A DNA stretch of 64,000 nt from Piromyces finnis. Its lineage: Eukaryota > Neocallimastigomycota > Neocallimastigomycetes > Neocallimastigales > Neocallimastigaceae. The position numbers and the translations under genes were made by a program. This document shows positions 51,878 through 64,000 of the stretch, piece after piece; position 1 is the stretch's first letter, and each line of letters opens with the position of its first letter. Below the pieces are notes generated by a model. That model saw only the letters and a list, made by a program, of their open reading frames with translations, made no database searches and had not been told where the DNA came from. Where the stretch lies: positions 648,501-712,500 of the forward strand of contig MCFH01000014.1 in assembly GCA_002104945.1 (NCBI GenBank), in the 5' to 3' direction.

Positions 51878-53427
51878 ATGGGAAAAGAAGAACAAAATTC
51901 AATGATGTTTGAAGATGACTCAAAAGTAATGGAAATTATGGAAAGTGATTATTTAATAGAAAAAGGTTTTCATATTACCGAAGATGATAATAATAGCGAA
52001 GTCAACAGTGAAAATAATAATGATAATATAAGTTTTCATCAAAAAAATAAAGATGAAAAAGATAAAGATGAAAAACCTGTTTTTAAATATTTCACTCCTC
52101 GTGAAGTTTCTGAACATAATACTTGTGATGATTTATGGGTATCTTGGCTTGGCTATGTATACGATCTCACTCCTTTAGCCTTGGAACATAGAGGTAATTT
52201 TAAAATAAAAAAAAAATAGTAATATAAAAAAATAATAATATATAAAAATATATAATATAATATAAAATAACATAAAATAATAAGAGTAATAAGAGTCATA
52301 ATAATAATAGTAAAAAAGTTTTACTTTGAATAGTAACAAATCATGAGAATAATAAGAATATAAAGTGTATATTAAAATAATTTATTCTTTTTTTTTTTTT
52401 TTATTGTTAACATACAGGTGATATTTTAATGAATCCTATTATTAAAAATGCTGGTAAAGATATCTCTCATTGGTTTGATGCTAAAACTAGAAATGTTTGT
52501 ATTAACAATAATCAATTATATATTATTTATTTTCTATTTAAAAAAAGGATAAGATTAGTGTTAATCTTTATAATATATTTATTTTTATTTTTATTATATT
52601 ATAATACCATTTCAATATTTATATTAATTCACATATATATTTACATGCATTTATATAAAAACTTCGACTTTTTTTTTTTTTTTGGTAATTTATTTTTTAT
52701 ATAATAAATTAATGTATAAAGATAAGAATGCATATGAATCCAAAACTAGGATGTATATGTCCTTACACTCCTGATGGACGTTATTTACATGTTCCTCCAC
52801 CAATGCCATATGCTAATTGGAAACCAACTGTAAAAATTCCATGGTGGGAAGATGATCGTTATTGTATTGGAAAACTTTCTCAAAAAACTCGTAAAATAAG
52901 AATTATTAATACTCTTACAAAGGATGAACATATTATTGAAGTAATTCCATCAATTTTTACAGAAAATATTTCCTTATTAATAGTTTGATAAGAAAAAAAA
53001 ACAAAAACATAATATTAAATATTAATAAAATAAAATATAATATATATATATATATATAAATATAGGTTTGTTCAGAAGAAAGTTTAAATGCTATTCAAGA
53101 TCGTTATATTAAATTAAATGCTCATGCTAAAGGATATATGTGGAAAAGATTAGGTAATCTACTAGATATGAATAAAACCCTAGAACAAAATAATGTCAAG
53201 GATGAAAGTAAACAATTTGAAATGCTAGGAATGGATGAAGAAGAATGGTTACCAGGTTCAATTTCTAAATATAATATATTTATATAATATAATTTTATTT
53301 TATTGATAAAGAAAATAATAATATCAATCATAATATTATCATGAATTATTAACTTTTTTTTCCCCTTATATTCATTACATATACAGTTATTCATATTTAC
53401 TTTAGTGATGATCTTTCCATTGCTTAA
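51878..53427 (+). CDS. cyb5d1: Cytochrome b5 domain-containing protein 1 homologue
   Basis: Five exons, 51878-52193, 52418-52494, 52722-52940, 53066-53255 and 53387-53427, phases 1,0,0,1, for 280 residues. After an acidic, Asn/Asp-rich N-terminal extension of about 65 residues absent from human CYB5D1, the match is close throughout: [70 protein letters not shown] and the ending [13 protein letters not shown]. In vertebrates and ciliates CYB5D1 is linked to cilia and the axonemal radial spoke. Whether it binds haem is unclear; a His in LEHRGD could be one ligand and that in ISHWF another, but spacing differs from classic cytochrome b5. The first donor of exon 4 (GTTCAA) is weak but phase demands it. 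Confidence 0.92.
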
Positions 53428-53910
53428 ACAAATTCAATAATTATATTTTTTTATACAAAAAAAAAAAAAAAAAACCAACTTTATCCAGTTAACATAAATA
53501 TTTTAGTTATATCACAATAATTTTTTTATACTATTACTTACTCAGATAAATCATTTCTTTTAATTTAATTATCGATATATTATATATATATATTTATATA
53601 AAAAGACACTTTTTTTTTTTAATAAAAAAAAACGTATAAATATATCAAAAAAAAAAAAAAAATAGAAAAAATCTTCATATATTTATTTTAAAAATTGCAA
53701 AGTAAAAATTATATATATTTAATAAAGTGTGTGTATTTTATTTTTTTTAATTTCTTAATATATTATTTTCAAATATTCATAATATATTTTTAGTTGTAAC
53801 TGATATAAAAAAAGGTTTAGGAGAAAATTATAAAATAATATAATAATAATGTATTACTTTTTTTAAAGTAATATAATTTAGGAATAATTACATTGATATT
53901 ATAATTATTT

Positions 53911-53944
<34 letters not shown>

Positions 53945-54006
53945 TAATACATACAAAAATAATACTTTTATAATTAAATTTAATCGAATGCTAATTTTAA
54001 GGTTAT
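53428..54006. other. Convergent spacer CYB5D1 / phospholipase gene
   Basis: A/T homopolymers and 3' ends of the two genes, with a T run at about 53912-53940. No other structure. Confidence 0.6.
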
Positions 54007-56004
54007 TTAATCACATCTACCAAATTCTGATTGACATCCTTTACCACAATAGGAAGAGGTTGTACCACAGTATCCATATTTACTACAACAGTGATCTTTT
54101 ACAGGACAAGCACCATAGTTTGGACCACATTTACCATTAGTGGAAACTGAAACGGTAGCTTTAGTAGTGGTAGTAGTTTTAGTGGTTGTTTTAGCAGTAG
54201 TTTTAGTGGTTGTTTTAGTGGTTGTTTTAGCAGTGGTTTTAGTAGTAGTTTTAGTAGTGGTTTTAGTAGTAGTTTTAGTAGTGGTCGTTGTAGTATTTAC
54301 TTCGAGACATTTACCATAGTCATTCTGACATCCACTACCACAGTAGGCAAGAGATAATCCACAATAACCATACTTACTGCAACAATATCCAGATGGACAA
54401 GAGCCATGTTCTGGACCACATTTTCCATCAGAAGAAATGGTTGTAGTAGCTTTAGTAGTAGTTGAAGCCTTGGTAGTAGTTGGTGCTTTTGTGGTAGTTG
54501 AAGCCTTAGTAGTGGAAGCCTTAGTAGAAGTTTTAGTAGAAGACTTAGTAGTAGTGGAAGCCTTGGTAGTGGTGGCAGCAACATTACATTCTCCATAATT
54601 AAGTTGACATCCAGTACCACAATATGCATCTGTAGTACCACAGTAGCCATACTTACTACAACATAAGTTTTCTATACAAGCACCATAACCAGTACCGCAT
54701 CGGCCATTAGTAGAATATGGAATGCCACTAGAATTTAAAATACTACTACTGGTTTGAGAAGAATTTTTAGTTGTGGTAGTAGTGGTAGTTGTTTTGGATA
54801 AAATAGTGACATGACATACACCATATTTTGGTTGACAATTCTTACCACAGTAATCACCATTAACACCACAATAACCTTTACTACTACAACATTGGCCTGA
54901 TGGACACTTTGTATTGAATTCCTTACCACAACGACCATTAGTAGAAACTTCTATGGCAGATTCTGTTTCGGTGACTGGTTGATTATTAGCTGAATTATTG
55001 ATAGTAAGATGGAAATGATTCGTAAGAAGAGTTTTAATATCACGGTCAGTACAAATACAATCAGCTTCATCACCGGCGGACTTCTTTTTAGATTCAATGA
55101 CATCATGATAGTCACGGAAGTTAGTATTACCATAGAGATCAACAACCTTATACATTATAAAGGCATCTTCAGCACAATTTTCATAGGAACTGAAAAGACC
55201 GAATTGATTACGTTTGTCACAAATACCATACATGAATTGTAGGAAGTTTGTATCACATTGGCTTTTGGCATAGCTATCAAATTCAGAACAGTGATAACAG
55301 GCATCATGATAATTACATGCAGTTTCAAAAATATTAATAGCTTCCATAGAGAAATCCATACCCTCCTTAACAAAATCTGGTAAGGTACAACCGTTAATAC
55401 GAGAATAAAGAACATTCTTATCCTTGTTTTTATCATCAATTATAACTTCATAGTGATGAGCACCAAAGTCATCTAAACCTCTATCAATGGTAGTAGCACA
55501 AGTATCTGCTCTTTTAGATAATTTTTTATTCATTTTAGTACTTTCTCTTTTACTCTTAGAAGCTTTAATATCATCGTCGGAAAGATATGGATTAGATTTA
55601 CTAATATTTTTATAAAGAACATCTAAATTTTTACATGAACGAATACAACGTTCATAACCAGAAGTTACTGAAATTTCATTAAGTTTATATAATTTACGTA
55701 ATTCATTTTCATGGTCTAAACTAAAGGTTGCTTCTGGTGATTCAACTGCTTGAATATGTTCTTCTTGTGCCTTCAAACATTTATTTTCACAATCCATTAA
55801 AGAAAATTCAAGTTCATCAGAATAACTTGAAATAGCTTTAAAGAAAGGAGAATAGACTTCTTTACCAGATTTAAAATATTGATTTAATTCTTTTGAATTC
55901 TTAAATACAGTTTTAAGTTTTTCATCGGAATCACTATCTCCTTTGACAAAACAGAATGAACCTGCCAAAAGGCATAAGTATTGAATTGTTTTTAAATATT
56001 TCAT
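54007..56004 (-). CDS. Secreted phospholipase A2 with four hevein-type chitin-binding modules
   Basis: Single exon. Met at 56004 is chosen over an upstream non-ATG extension because it starts a signal peptide (MKYLKTIQYLCLLAGSFCFV, cleavage near 22). The protein has 665 residues. Residues 23-166 look like a propeptide with CENKC and CIRSC pairs, ending at a dibasic KLSKR just before ADTCATT. The PLA2 domain spans about 167-320, with the catalytic motif CNYHDACYHC (His233-Asp234) and CDTNFLQFMYGIC. It resembles the prokaryotic/fungal group XIV or XII secreted PLA2s. Four chitin-binding type 1 (hevein) modules follow at about 356-397, 433-473, 527-566 and 624-664, each with CCSxxGYCG and a YCGxxCQ end. 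Thr/Lys/Ser-rich, probably O-glycosylated linkers of variable length separate them. Likely role: a secreted lipase tethered to chitin or related glycans of prey or of the amoeba's own coat; that is inference. Confidence 0.9.
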   Translation of the reverse strand: MKYLKTIQYLCLLAGSFCFVKGDSDSDEKLKTVFKNSKELNQYFKSGKEVYSPFFKAISSYSDELEFSLMDCENKCLKAQEEHIQAVESPEATFSLDHENELRKLYKLNEISVTSGYERCIRSCKNLDVLYKNISKSNPYLSDDDIKASKSKRESTKMNKKLSKRADTCATTIDRGLDDFGAHHYEVIIDDKNKDKNVLYSRINGCTLPDFVKEGMDFSMEAINIFETACNYHDACYHCSEFDSYAKSQCDTNFLQFMYGICDKRNQFGLFSSYENCAEDAFIMYKVVDLYGNTNFRDYHDVIESKKKSAGDEADCICTDRDIKTLLTNHFHLTINNSANNQPVTETESAIEVSTNGRCGKEFNTKCPSGQCCSSKGYCGVNGDYCGKNCQPKYGVCHVTILSKTTTTTTTTKNSSQTSSSILNSSGIPYSTNGRCGTGYGACIENLCCSKYGYCGTTDAYCGTGCQLNYGECNVAATTTKASTTTKSSTKTSTKASTTKASTTTKAPTTTKASTTTKATTTISSDGKCGPEHGSCPSGYCCSKYGYCGLSLAYCGSGCQNDYGKCLEVNTTTTTTKTTTKTTTKTTTKTTAKTTTKTTTKTTAKTTTKTTTTTKATVSVSTNGKCGPNYGACPVKDHCCSKYGYCGTTSSYCGKGCQSEFGRCD

Positions 56005-56014
56005 TGTATTTTTC

Positions 56015-56045
<31 letters not shown>

Positions 56046-56224
56046 CAATTAATAAATACAATGATAATTGAAGTTAAAATTAAAAAGAAAAATAATTAAA
56101 ATAATAATTCTGTAATGTTTTTTTTTTAAATAATAAATGAAAGATACAAAAATTAAAAATAAATGGTATCAAATAAAAAGGGATACATAATATTTATATA
56201 TTGGATAAAATACTTTTTCTCTAG

Positions 56225-56255
<31 letters not shown>

Positions 56256-59200
56256 TATACTTTACAATTTTATAAATAATAAAATTTATTTTTTAATATT
56301 ATTGTTTCCTTCTTTTTTTCTTTTTTTCTTTTTCTTTTTTTTTTTTTTCTAATGAAAAAAAGTTTATTCTATAGTATAATCTTATTTAATTTTTACAAAA
56401 CGATAAGATCAAGTTAACATAAAAATTTTATAAAAAATTAAATTTTAAACCTTTTCATTTAATAAATTTTATTCATATTTAACTTATCACAGTAAATGTA
56501 TCTATTTAATATTGAAATAAACAATAAGCTCATTATGATTTTATTATTATCATAATAATAACTATTATTTTTTTAAAAAAAGGGAAACAAAAAATAATAA
56601 AATAATATATATTATTTTTATATATCGCCTATTCAAATGTAAGAAATTTTTAATAATACATTTGGGAATAATAATAAAAATGAAGTTAGTTATTATTTGG
56701 ATTAAAGTATTTTTCCTTATTTTATTGCTAGTTGAGATTTTTTTTTGTTCCTAATATAGATATAGTTTTTCTTTTTTTTTTTTCTTAGATAACATTATTT
56801 TTATATAATATTAAAGATGAAGGTTGTTATCATTATCACTTTTGTCCTTATTGATATCAAGGTTTTTTCATTAATTTGTTTTTTTCTCCAAATGTTTAAA
56901 AAAAAACTTTTTTAAAACATTATCAAAGAAATACTTTATTTTTAAAAATATGTGTTTTAAAAGTAGTAATAACAATAATAACAATTAATCAAAAAAAAAA
57001 AAAAAATAAATAAAAGAGAAAATTATGATATTAAAAAACTCAAAATTATATTAATATTTAAAAAATTGAAATGAAAAGATTATATATTAAAAAAAAGAAT
57101 TTAAAGCTAAGTAGTTTTTTTTTTTCTTTATCTTTTTCTGTTCATTAAAATTTAAAATAAGGAAATGAAAAATTAAATTGCTAGTTAAAAAAATAAAGAA
57201 TATTTATAATAGTATACAAATTGTTAAAAACATGATAATAAAAACAAAGATTATTTTAAGTATATATATATATATATATATAAAGAAAAAAAAAAACTAT
57301 TTAATCCTATTATCTAAATTAAATAATTAATATTAATTACTCTGACTTAAAAAACTTGTACATAATAAAAAACATTATTTTATTACTATCTTTAAATTTC
57401 AGGAATCTATGTAAATTATAAAAATCTATTATATCCTTTCTGCTCTTTTGATATTTTATCTTGTTAAACTATTTTATTTTTATTCTGAATAATTGTAATA
57501 TACAAAAAGCCTATTAGTAGCTATTACTTTTCCATAAAATCTAATCTATGTGATTTATATAATTTATTTTTGAATTTTTATATAATTCTAAATATAAATT
57601 GGTTTTATTAATTGATTTTATAAAACTCTTTTTATCAAGATTAAAAGACAAATTTTAATTTTAATTTGTATGAATAATGATTAAAATATTTCAGTCCAAC
57701 AATTCTAATAAGAATTTATTCATAATAAAGACATCAAAATCTTTTAAAATTTATAAGAATATTTTTATGGAAATTTTTCATTTGTATATAAGCTTTCTCT
57801 GTTTTTTTTTTTTTTAAAGTTAATTAAAATGTTTTTTTTTTATTGTTTATACTTTTACAATTTACACTCAATTATTAGGAAAAGAATAAAAATTAATTAT
57901 TTCTTTAGAAATATTATTTAAAGTCACTTGAATATTATGTAAATAACAATAAAAATATATATATAAATTATATCTTCAAATATTATATATTGTTAATAAC
58001 ATGATTTTCGATAGTCCATTTATACATTTTTTTTTTTTAAAAAAAAAATTTATTTTGTTAAAAAAGTTTAATCACATAAACTTTAAATAATATATATATA
58101 TTGAAAATATTTTAATTCTAAAAAATTGTAGTTGTTATTTATCGATAATATAATCTTTATTATAAATACCAAATCAATTGTAGTGAGAAATAAGAAAACT
58201 TGACAAAAATCAATATTTAAAAATATCAAAATTATTCTAATTAATAAAAAAAAACTGTTTCTATTTATAATCAAATAGTATATTTGAAAAATATATTATT
58301 AATGTGACGTGACTCAATTCAAGTAATAACAAATATCACGGGATACAATAAATTTATGATTTTATGTAAATTTATTTGGATATTTTTAATTAACATAAAG
58401 AAATATATCTCATGTAGCTTTTTCCTTATTAATATTGTATATTTATAATTTTGGTATAAAAAGGAATATAATTAGTATAAGAAAAAATATAATTAATAAC
58501 ATAAGTTCTCATTTATTACATAACTTCATAAAATTCATATAAATTTTTAAAGAAAAATAAAAAATTAATTTATGATAAGATTAATAACATGGGAACAATA
58601 TTTATATTTCCTTTTTTATTGTTATTATTAAAAGGAAAACTAATTATCAATTGTTAATTAATGATTAATAATTAATAAAATTAAAAGATAATGTTAAAGA
58701 TCAATTAATAATTTTTTAAATTTTATATATAGAATTGGAGATTTACAAAACTTTTTTTTCATTTCCTATAATAACTAATGATAATAAGGTTGAACAATTT
58801 TATTATTTAAAAAGGACAGTGATATAAAAATTCGTTGATCTGAATCATATTAATAGCCTTGTTATACAGTGAAGATAGTGAATGAAGTGTTGAAAACGAC
58901 GGCTAGTATGTATTTTTAAGAGGTACTATTAATATAAAAAAGGGGAAAAACAGTTTAATAAATAATTAACATTAGCTATAATTATAAACTTTATAAAATT
59001 AAAACAATGTAAGAAAATTAATAGATATTTATTTAAAAAAAAGGTTATAATTCAAAATTTATAGATTTTGCATAGATTATAAATTTTCTTCAATATTCTA
59101 ATATTTTTCTATAGATTATTATTATTTTGATAGAGTGAAATGCATATTTATAGGAGTAAGAATAAATATTATAAGTTATTGTGTAGTTTTCAATAATACA

Positions 59201-62200
59201 TTTTCTTGTTAAAATTTACGTCTTGAAAGATTTAGATAAACAGATATTTAATATTATGAATAATAATTTGTTATAGTTTCTTTATTTCTTTATCTTTTTG
59301 CAATAGGCACAGGCATGATTTTTAGTATCCATAGAAATCTAGCAATATAATTAATAAAATCAATTAACATAATAATATAAATAAGATTAGCATAATTTAG
59401 TAGTAAATTGAATGTTGAAGAAGGTAATAAGAATGTTATAGTTGAAATAATTTAAAAAGTTAAAATGATTATTCTAAATATGAAATCCACAAAGAGAAAT
59501 ATAATAGATAAATATATTTTAGAATTTTTTAATATAATACTACTAAAAAGATTTTTCATCAATAAATATCTTTATTACTTCATTGTTAAAAAAAGCCTCA
59601 TTTTAGTAGCATTCCTCTAATTTATTAAAATATATTATATCAATATATTACTTTACCTTTCTGAATAAGAAAGAGTTACTTTTTAACTATTGAAAATAAT
59701 ATTAAATTAAGTAAAAAGTTTATTTTTTAATAAAATATATTCTATTAAAAAGAAGCTAATTATATAATTATATATATTACAGTATATAACAATATAGGTT
59801 TTATATTTTTCCAAAAGCAATAATGAGATGGTGTTATATTCATTAGTAATTATTAATAATATTCTATACAAGTATATAATTTATTCAGTTGTAAATATAG
59901 TTAATCTATTTATTAATTAAATTGTTTTATATTTTTTATTCAAATAAAAAAATTATTAAAATATATAAACTAATTAAATTATAAAATATAACGCTTTAAA
60001 TTGTAAAATTCATTTTTATTTATTTAATTAAATAATAACTATATATTGAAATTATAAAAAATTTTTTTAAAATAAATAATATTTAAATAGAGGAATATGA
60101 AATTTATGAAACGTTCATATTTTTGATTTTTTTAATCCTTCCAATTTAAATAATAATAATTGTAAGACGTTAATAAATTGTTAATGGATATTATGTTATG
60201 ATAATAATTGAGATAATTGTAGGAAAATTATATGGTTAGAATTAGGATAATATAATAAAAAGGATTATATTATTATTATTATAAAAAATGAAATAGAATT
60301 TATCATTTATAACAATAATAACTCAATACTATTGTTAGTTCATGAAAAGAAAGAACTAAAGAGTATAGAAAGTAAAAATGTTGATTTAAATAATTAATTA
60401 CATATTTAGAAGGTTTATTACTTTTCAATTTATTTCTTTATATGCATTTTATTTTGTTATTTGTTTAAAGAAATATTTGAAAACTTGATATTACAGTTGT
60501 TTTGATAGAAATATTATTTTTATAGAATAAAATTATTTTGAATTATCTTCTATAGTTTTATTTAATTATAAATAACAATTTTAATTTGGTTTTTGTAAAA
60601 AAAAATAGAAACATAATTCATTTGAAGATATTATCATCGATTTAATATGGAATTCCACTTTAAAAGTTGTTTAGAATAGCAAAATTTCATTTTATTTCAA
60701 TGTTTATAATAGCATTTATATGAATCTAAAAATGAAACCAGATTCATAATAACCTAATCTTAAAAAATATATATAATAAAAAATATTAAAATAGTTTTAT
60801 TTCATTCTTTTAACACAATATACCTAATCCTTATTATATTCTGAATTTTTCATGGTGCATTATTATTAATATATTTTATAAAATGTAAATGTTATATAAT
60901 TAATTCGCATGACTTATTCTGATAAAAAAAAGCAATTTCCTTTTTGAAACAAACGGCCTATTTAAAAATGTTACTAAACTTTATTTTATTAATTTTTGAA
61001 TTTTTTTAAAAAAATACAAAAATAATATTAATAAATAATAATAATACCATCATATATAAATTTATAGTTTTTTAATAATAACAATACTACTTACTACTAC
61101 TACTACTACTAATAATAATAATAAGAATAATAATAGTAATATAAATAATAATATATTTAATATATAAAAATATAAAGTCATTATTAGAAGTCTTTTTAAT
61201 TTTTTTTAATAATAAAACAATAGTAAGTTATATCTCATCTTAAACTGTTTTACTTTTTTTCTTTTTTTAAAAAATAATAATATATATATTTTTACCCCAT
61301 TTAGTAATATTCCATTCAAAATTCCATATGATTTATTTTATATTTTAAGAATTTAATTTATTTAAAGTTTCTAAAAGGAAAGATCATCACTTTTCTTTTC
61401 TTACATAATTTATAAATTATATTATTATATTATTTTAAATTAATAAATAAATTAATTATTTAGTGTTTGTTTTATAATTTTTTTTATTATAAAAGCATTA
61501 CTCAATATTATTTTTATTTTCTTTTATATATACTTTAAAAAAAAAGTAAATAATATTTATTTAAATATTTAAAAATAATTTTTTATACAATATTATTAAT
61601 TAAAAAAAAAAAAAAAAAAGCCATAAAAAAGTTCATATTAAAATTCATGTAATATTTTATTTTTTTTAACTAAAATGTATCCCATAACTTTAATTTTTGT
61701 AATTTTTTTATTCATTCAAAATTAATTAAAAAAATAAATTAAATTAATTGATGGAAAAAATGATTTTTTAAAAAAATTAAAAGGAATATATATTAAATTC
61801 CTAAATTATAATTGGTATTTAAAAATTTATTTGGCCCGACACGATCCACTTTTTTTTTAAATTTACTAATAGTTAAATTTATTATAATAAAAAAAGCTTT
61901 AAATTATTTAACCATATTCCTTAGTTTTGTTTTATATATTATATATTATATATAATAAAATACGTGTTATTAATACTTTATAAATATACAACTACCCATT
62001 TAATGTCAATATTCGAATAATAAAAATAAGTATTATACAAATATTTGTTTTTTATAAAAAATTATGTATTATTATATACTACTATTTATAATTAAAGATT
62101 TATAATCAATATCTTTATCATATAAACAATAATATTATATAGATATTACTAATATTATATAAATATTAATAAATTAATATATTAAATATACTATTTATTT

Positions 62201-64000
62201 AAATTTTATTTAAATTCTATTTAAATTCATTTTAAATAAAATTATATATAAAGTTAAATAATATTGAAATACTATTATAATAATATATTTTATATATAAT
62301 GATTAAAACATTTAAAGTAAAATAAGTCATCATTAAATATATAAAATTAGAATATATTCAATAGATATAATATTATCTATTTTATTATATTATAAAATAT
62401 AATATTTTTCAATTTAATTAGAACGTATTTCATTTTAAAAGACATTTTATTTAAAATATTTTTATTATTTTTATTATTTATTATATTGTTATTGTTATAA
62501 CATATTAATTATATTTTTAAAAAAGTTATTAAATTTTCATCAATTTCCTTAATAAAGCCAGTAAATGTAATTCCTTTTGATATTTCTATAATATAACATA
62601 TTTTTAAACTATAATATTTATATGTATATATTTCACTATTATTAAAAAGTTCTACATTATTATTCTAATATATTTTCTTTTATTTATATTTTTAAATAAT
62701 TATAAATATAATATAATTATATAATTATCAAAATGAAATAATATATAAAGAAAATCATTATTCATTTATTAGTTATAATTGAATTTAAATAAATCAAATT
62801 TTCTTAATTATATTATAATTATTATATATGAATAATACATACATACATATATATATTATTTTTATTCAATTTAATTCTTATCAAATCTTAATAAAAATAT
62901 TTATTTAAATATATACTTTATTTATATATTAATATAATTATTATTAATATAAAACTTAAAACATTTTAAGTTCACCTTTTTATATTAAAAACTCTAAAAC
63001 AAGAACAAAAACAAATATGAAAATGAATATAAAAAATATTAGCAATTAATTTGTATATATATTATTGAGTATATAAATAAATATAAATGTAAAATTCATT
63101 TTTCTAATAATATAATCCTAATATTATATATTATTTATCAAACTAAAACTTTCTTTTTATATTTATTATGTAACTTTTTTTAATTGTTTTAAAACATTTA
63201 AAATATATTTTTAGTATTATGATAATATAATAATATTATAAATATGACTCATTTTTTAATAAAAACTTTTAAGATAATAAAAACTATATGCTAAAAAGTA
63301 TTGTCCTTCTTGAAATTTCTTGTTTTCATTTTCATTTTAAAATATAAACTTTAGTTATAATTCTTTAATACTTTAAATTATGTACATTCTTTAGTTATTA
63401 TATTATTAAAGTAAAATATGGAAAAACATTATTTATAAGAGCATTAGTATTTAAAAAATTAAAAAAGAAAAAGTCTTATAATTATTATATAAAGTATTAT
63501 ATAATAAAAAATGTGTAAGATTATAATATATATAAATATATATAATAGTTTTAAAATATTTATTATTAAACTTTTATTTTTGTAAATTTATTAAATTTAG
63601 ATTAATTAGGAAAAAAGGAAGTTTAATAATATTATATTGATATCCATTAATTAGTATAATGAATACATAATTTTATTATAAAGTAATATATTCATTTTTA
63701 ATTGAAAATAGTAAAATTACTTCATTAATTACTTAAAGTAATCAATTACAACATCGATGATGGACAATAAAATATTGTATAATATAGTATAATAATAATA
63801 ATGATAAAGTTTATATTAATAGTAATAGTAATTTTATATATATTATTTTTATTAAAAAAAGTAGTCAATTGGTCAATAAAATTTAAAGTTTATTCATTCC
63901 TATTTGTTAATATCATTTTAAAAATCATATATAAAGTATAAAATTATGTAATAAATGTTTTTTTTTCTTTCATCAATATTATATTTTATGATTTTTAAAT
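56005..64000. other. 8-kb gene-free AT-rich region
   Basis: No coding frame with genic composition, no tRNA and no recognisable mobile element. Features are an ACT/AAT run at about 61090-61125, a 9-bp hairpin at 60718-60748 (TATGAATCT..AGATTCATA), and a possible DUSE-like box at 61680. The only open frame over 60 codons (58083-58274, minus) starts with a non-ATG codon and is hydrophobic chance sequence. Confidence 0.6.
61680..61860 (+). promoter_or_regulatory. Possible DUSE-like element and downstream small RNA
   Basis: TCCCATAA at 61680-61687 matches the Dictyostelium upstream sequence element found about 60 bases before many small-RNA genes. About 165 bases on, a short GC-rich stretch GGCCCGACACGATCCAC is followed by nine T. 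No snRNA or snoRNA family was recognised between them. A match this short can arise by chance. Confidence 0.15.

Noticed and set aside
58880-58915. Resemblance of GAAAACGACGGCTAGT to an M13 vector primer site
   Set aside because: Two differences and no flanking vector sequence; most likely coincidence.

Overview
The window is a piece of a very AT-rich eukaryotic nuclear genome. Several traits point to a dictyostelid social amoeba, most like the group-4 Dictyostelium species: short AT-rich introns with GT..AG ends, AAAATG start contexts, exons only modestly richer in GC than the A/T-homopolymer spacers, long AAT/AAC trinucleotide runs, asparagine-rich and Thr/Lys-rich proteins, and a MEK with an Ser-x-x-x-Thr activation loop. 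The species call is an inference from composition and gene content; no search was run.

Layout, left to right. 1-2476 (-): a FAM114-like (DUF719) gene running off the left edge, with a large AACAAT satellite in an intron. 4051-5551 (-): an eight-exon p24/emp24 cargo receptor with a KKLV tail. 5552-9051: a long divergent spacer holding a perfect 32-bp palindrome. 9052-10783 (+): a MAP kinase kinase (mekA-like). 11896-15670 (-): an Asn-rich, Arg/Glu-rich nuclear-type protein of unknown function. 16930-22885 (+): a 24-exon TEX10/Ipi1 ribosome-biogenesis gene with an apparent one-base frameshift near its start codon. 23828-37970 (-): four intronless iron-containing alcohol dehydrogenases of the bacterial BdhA/YqhD type, with an EEP-nuclease/jacalin-lectin gene between the first and second. 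38000-44400: a long gene-free spacer with a complex inverted repeat. 44412-48227 (+): a TPR protein of 1081 residues in two exons. 49129-50495 (+): a small basic protein resembling the 60S export partner Alb1. 51878-53427 (+): a CYB5D1 homologue. 54007-56004 (-): a secreted phospholipase A2 with four hevein-type chitin-binding modules. 56005-64000: 8 kb without a recognisable gene.

Where genes were rebuilt from exons, donor and acceptor sites and reading phases were checked by hand and agree across all junctions, except at the frameshift in the TEX10 gene. Two genes touch 60S ribosome assembly (TEX10 and the Alb1-like gene), but they are 26 kb apart and nothing suggests a functional cluster. 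The ADH array is the one true gene cluster. It grew by duplication, and the last step copied a roughly 3.5-kb block whose joint lies exactly at an ADH start codon. As a result two virtually identical enzymes now have different promoters.

The most notable items are the ADH array and its start-codon breakpoint, the non-homologous spacers inside that duplication, the phospholipase/chitin-binding fusion, a CYB5D1 gene in a probably cilium-less lineage, two strong inverted-repeat loci in long divergent spacers, and the TEX10 frameshift.
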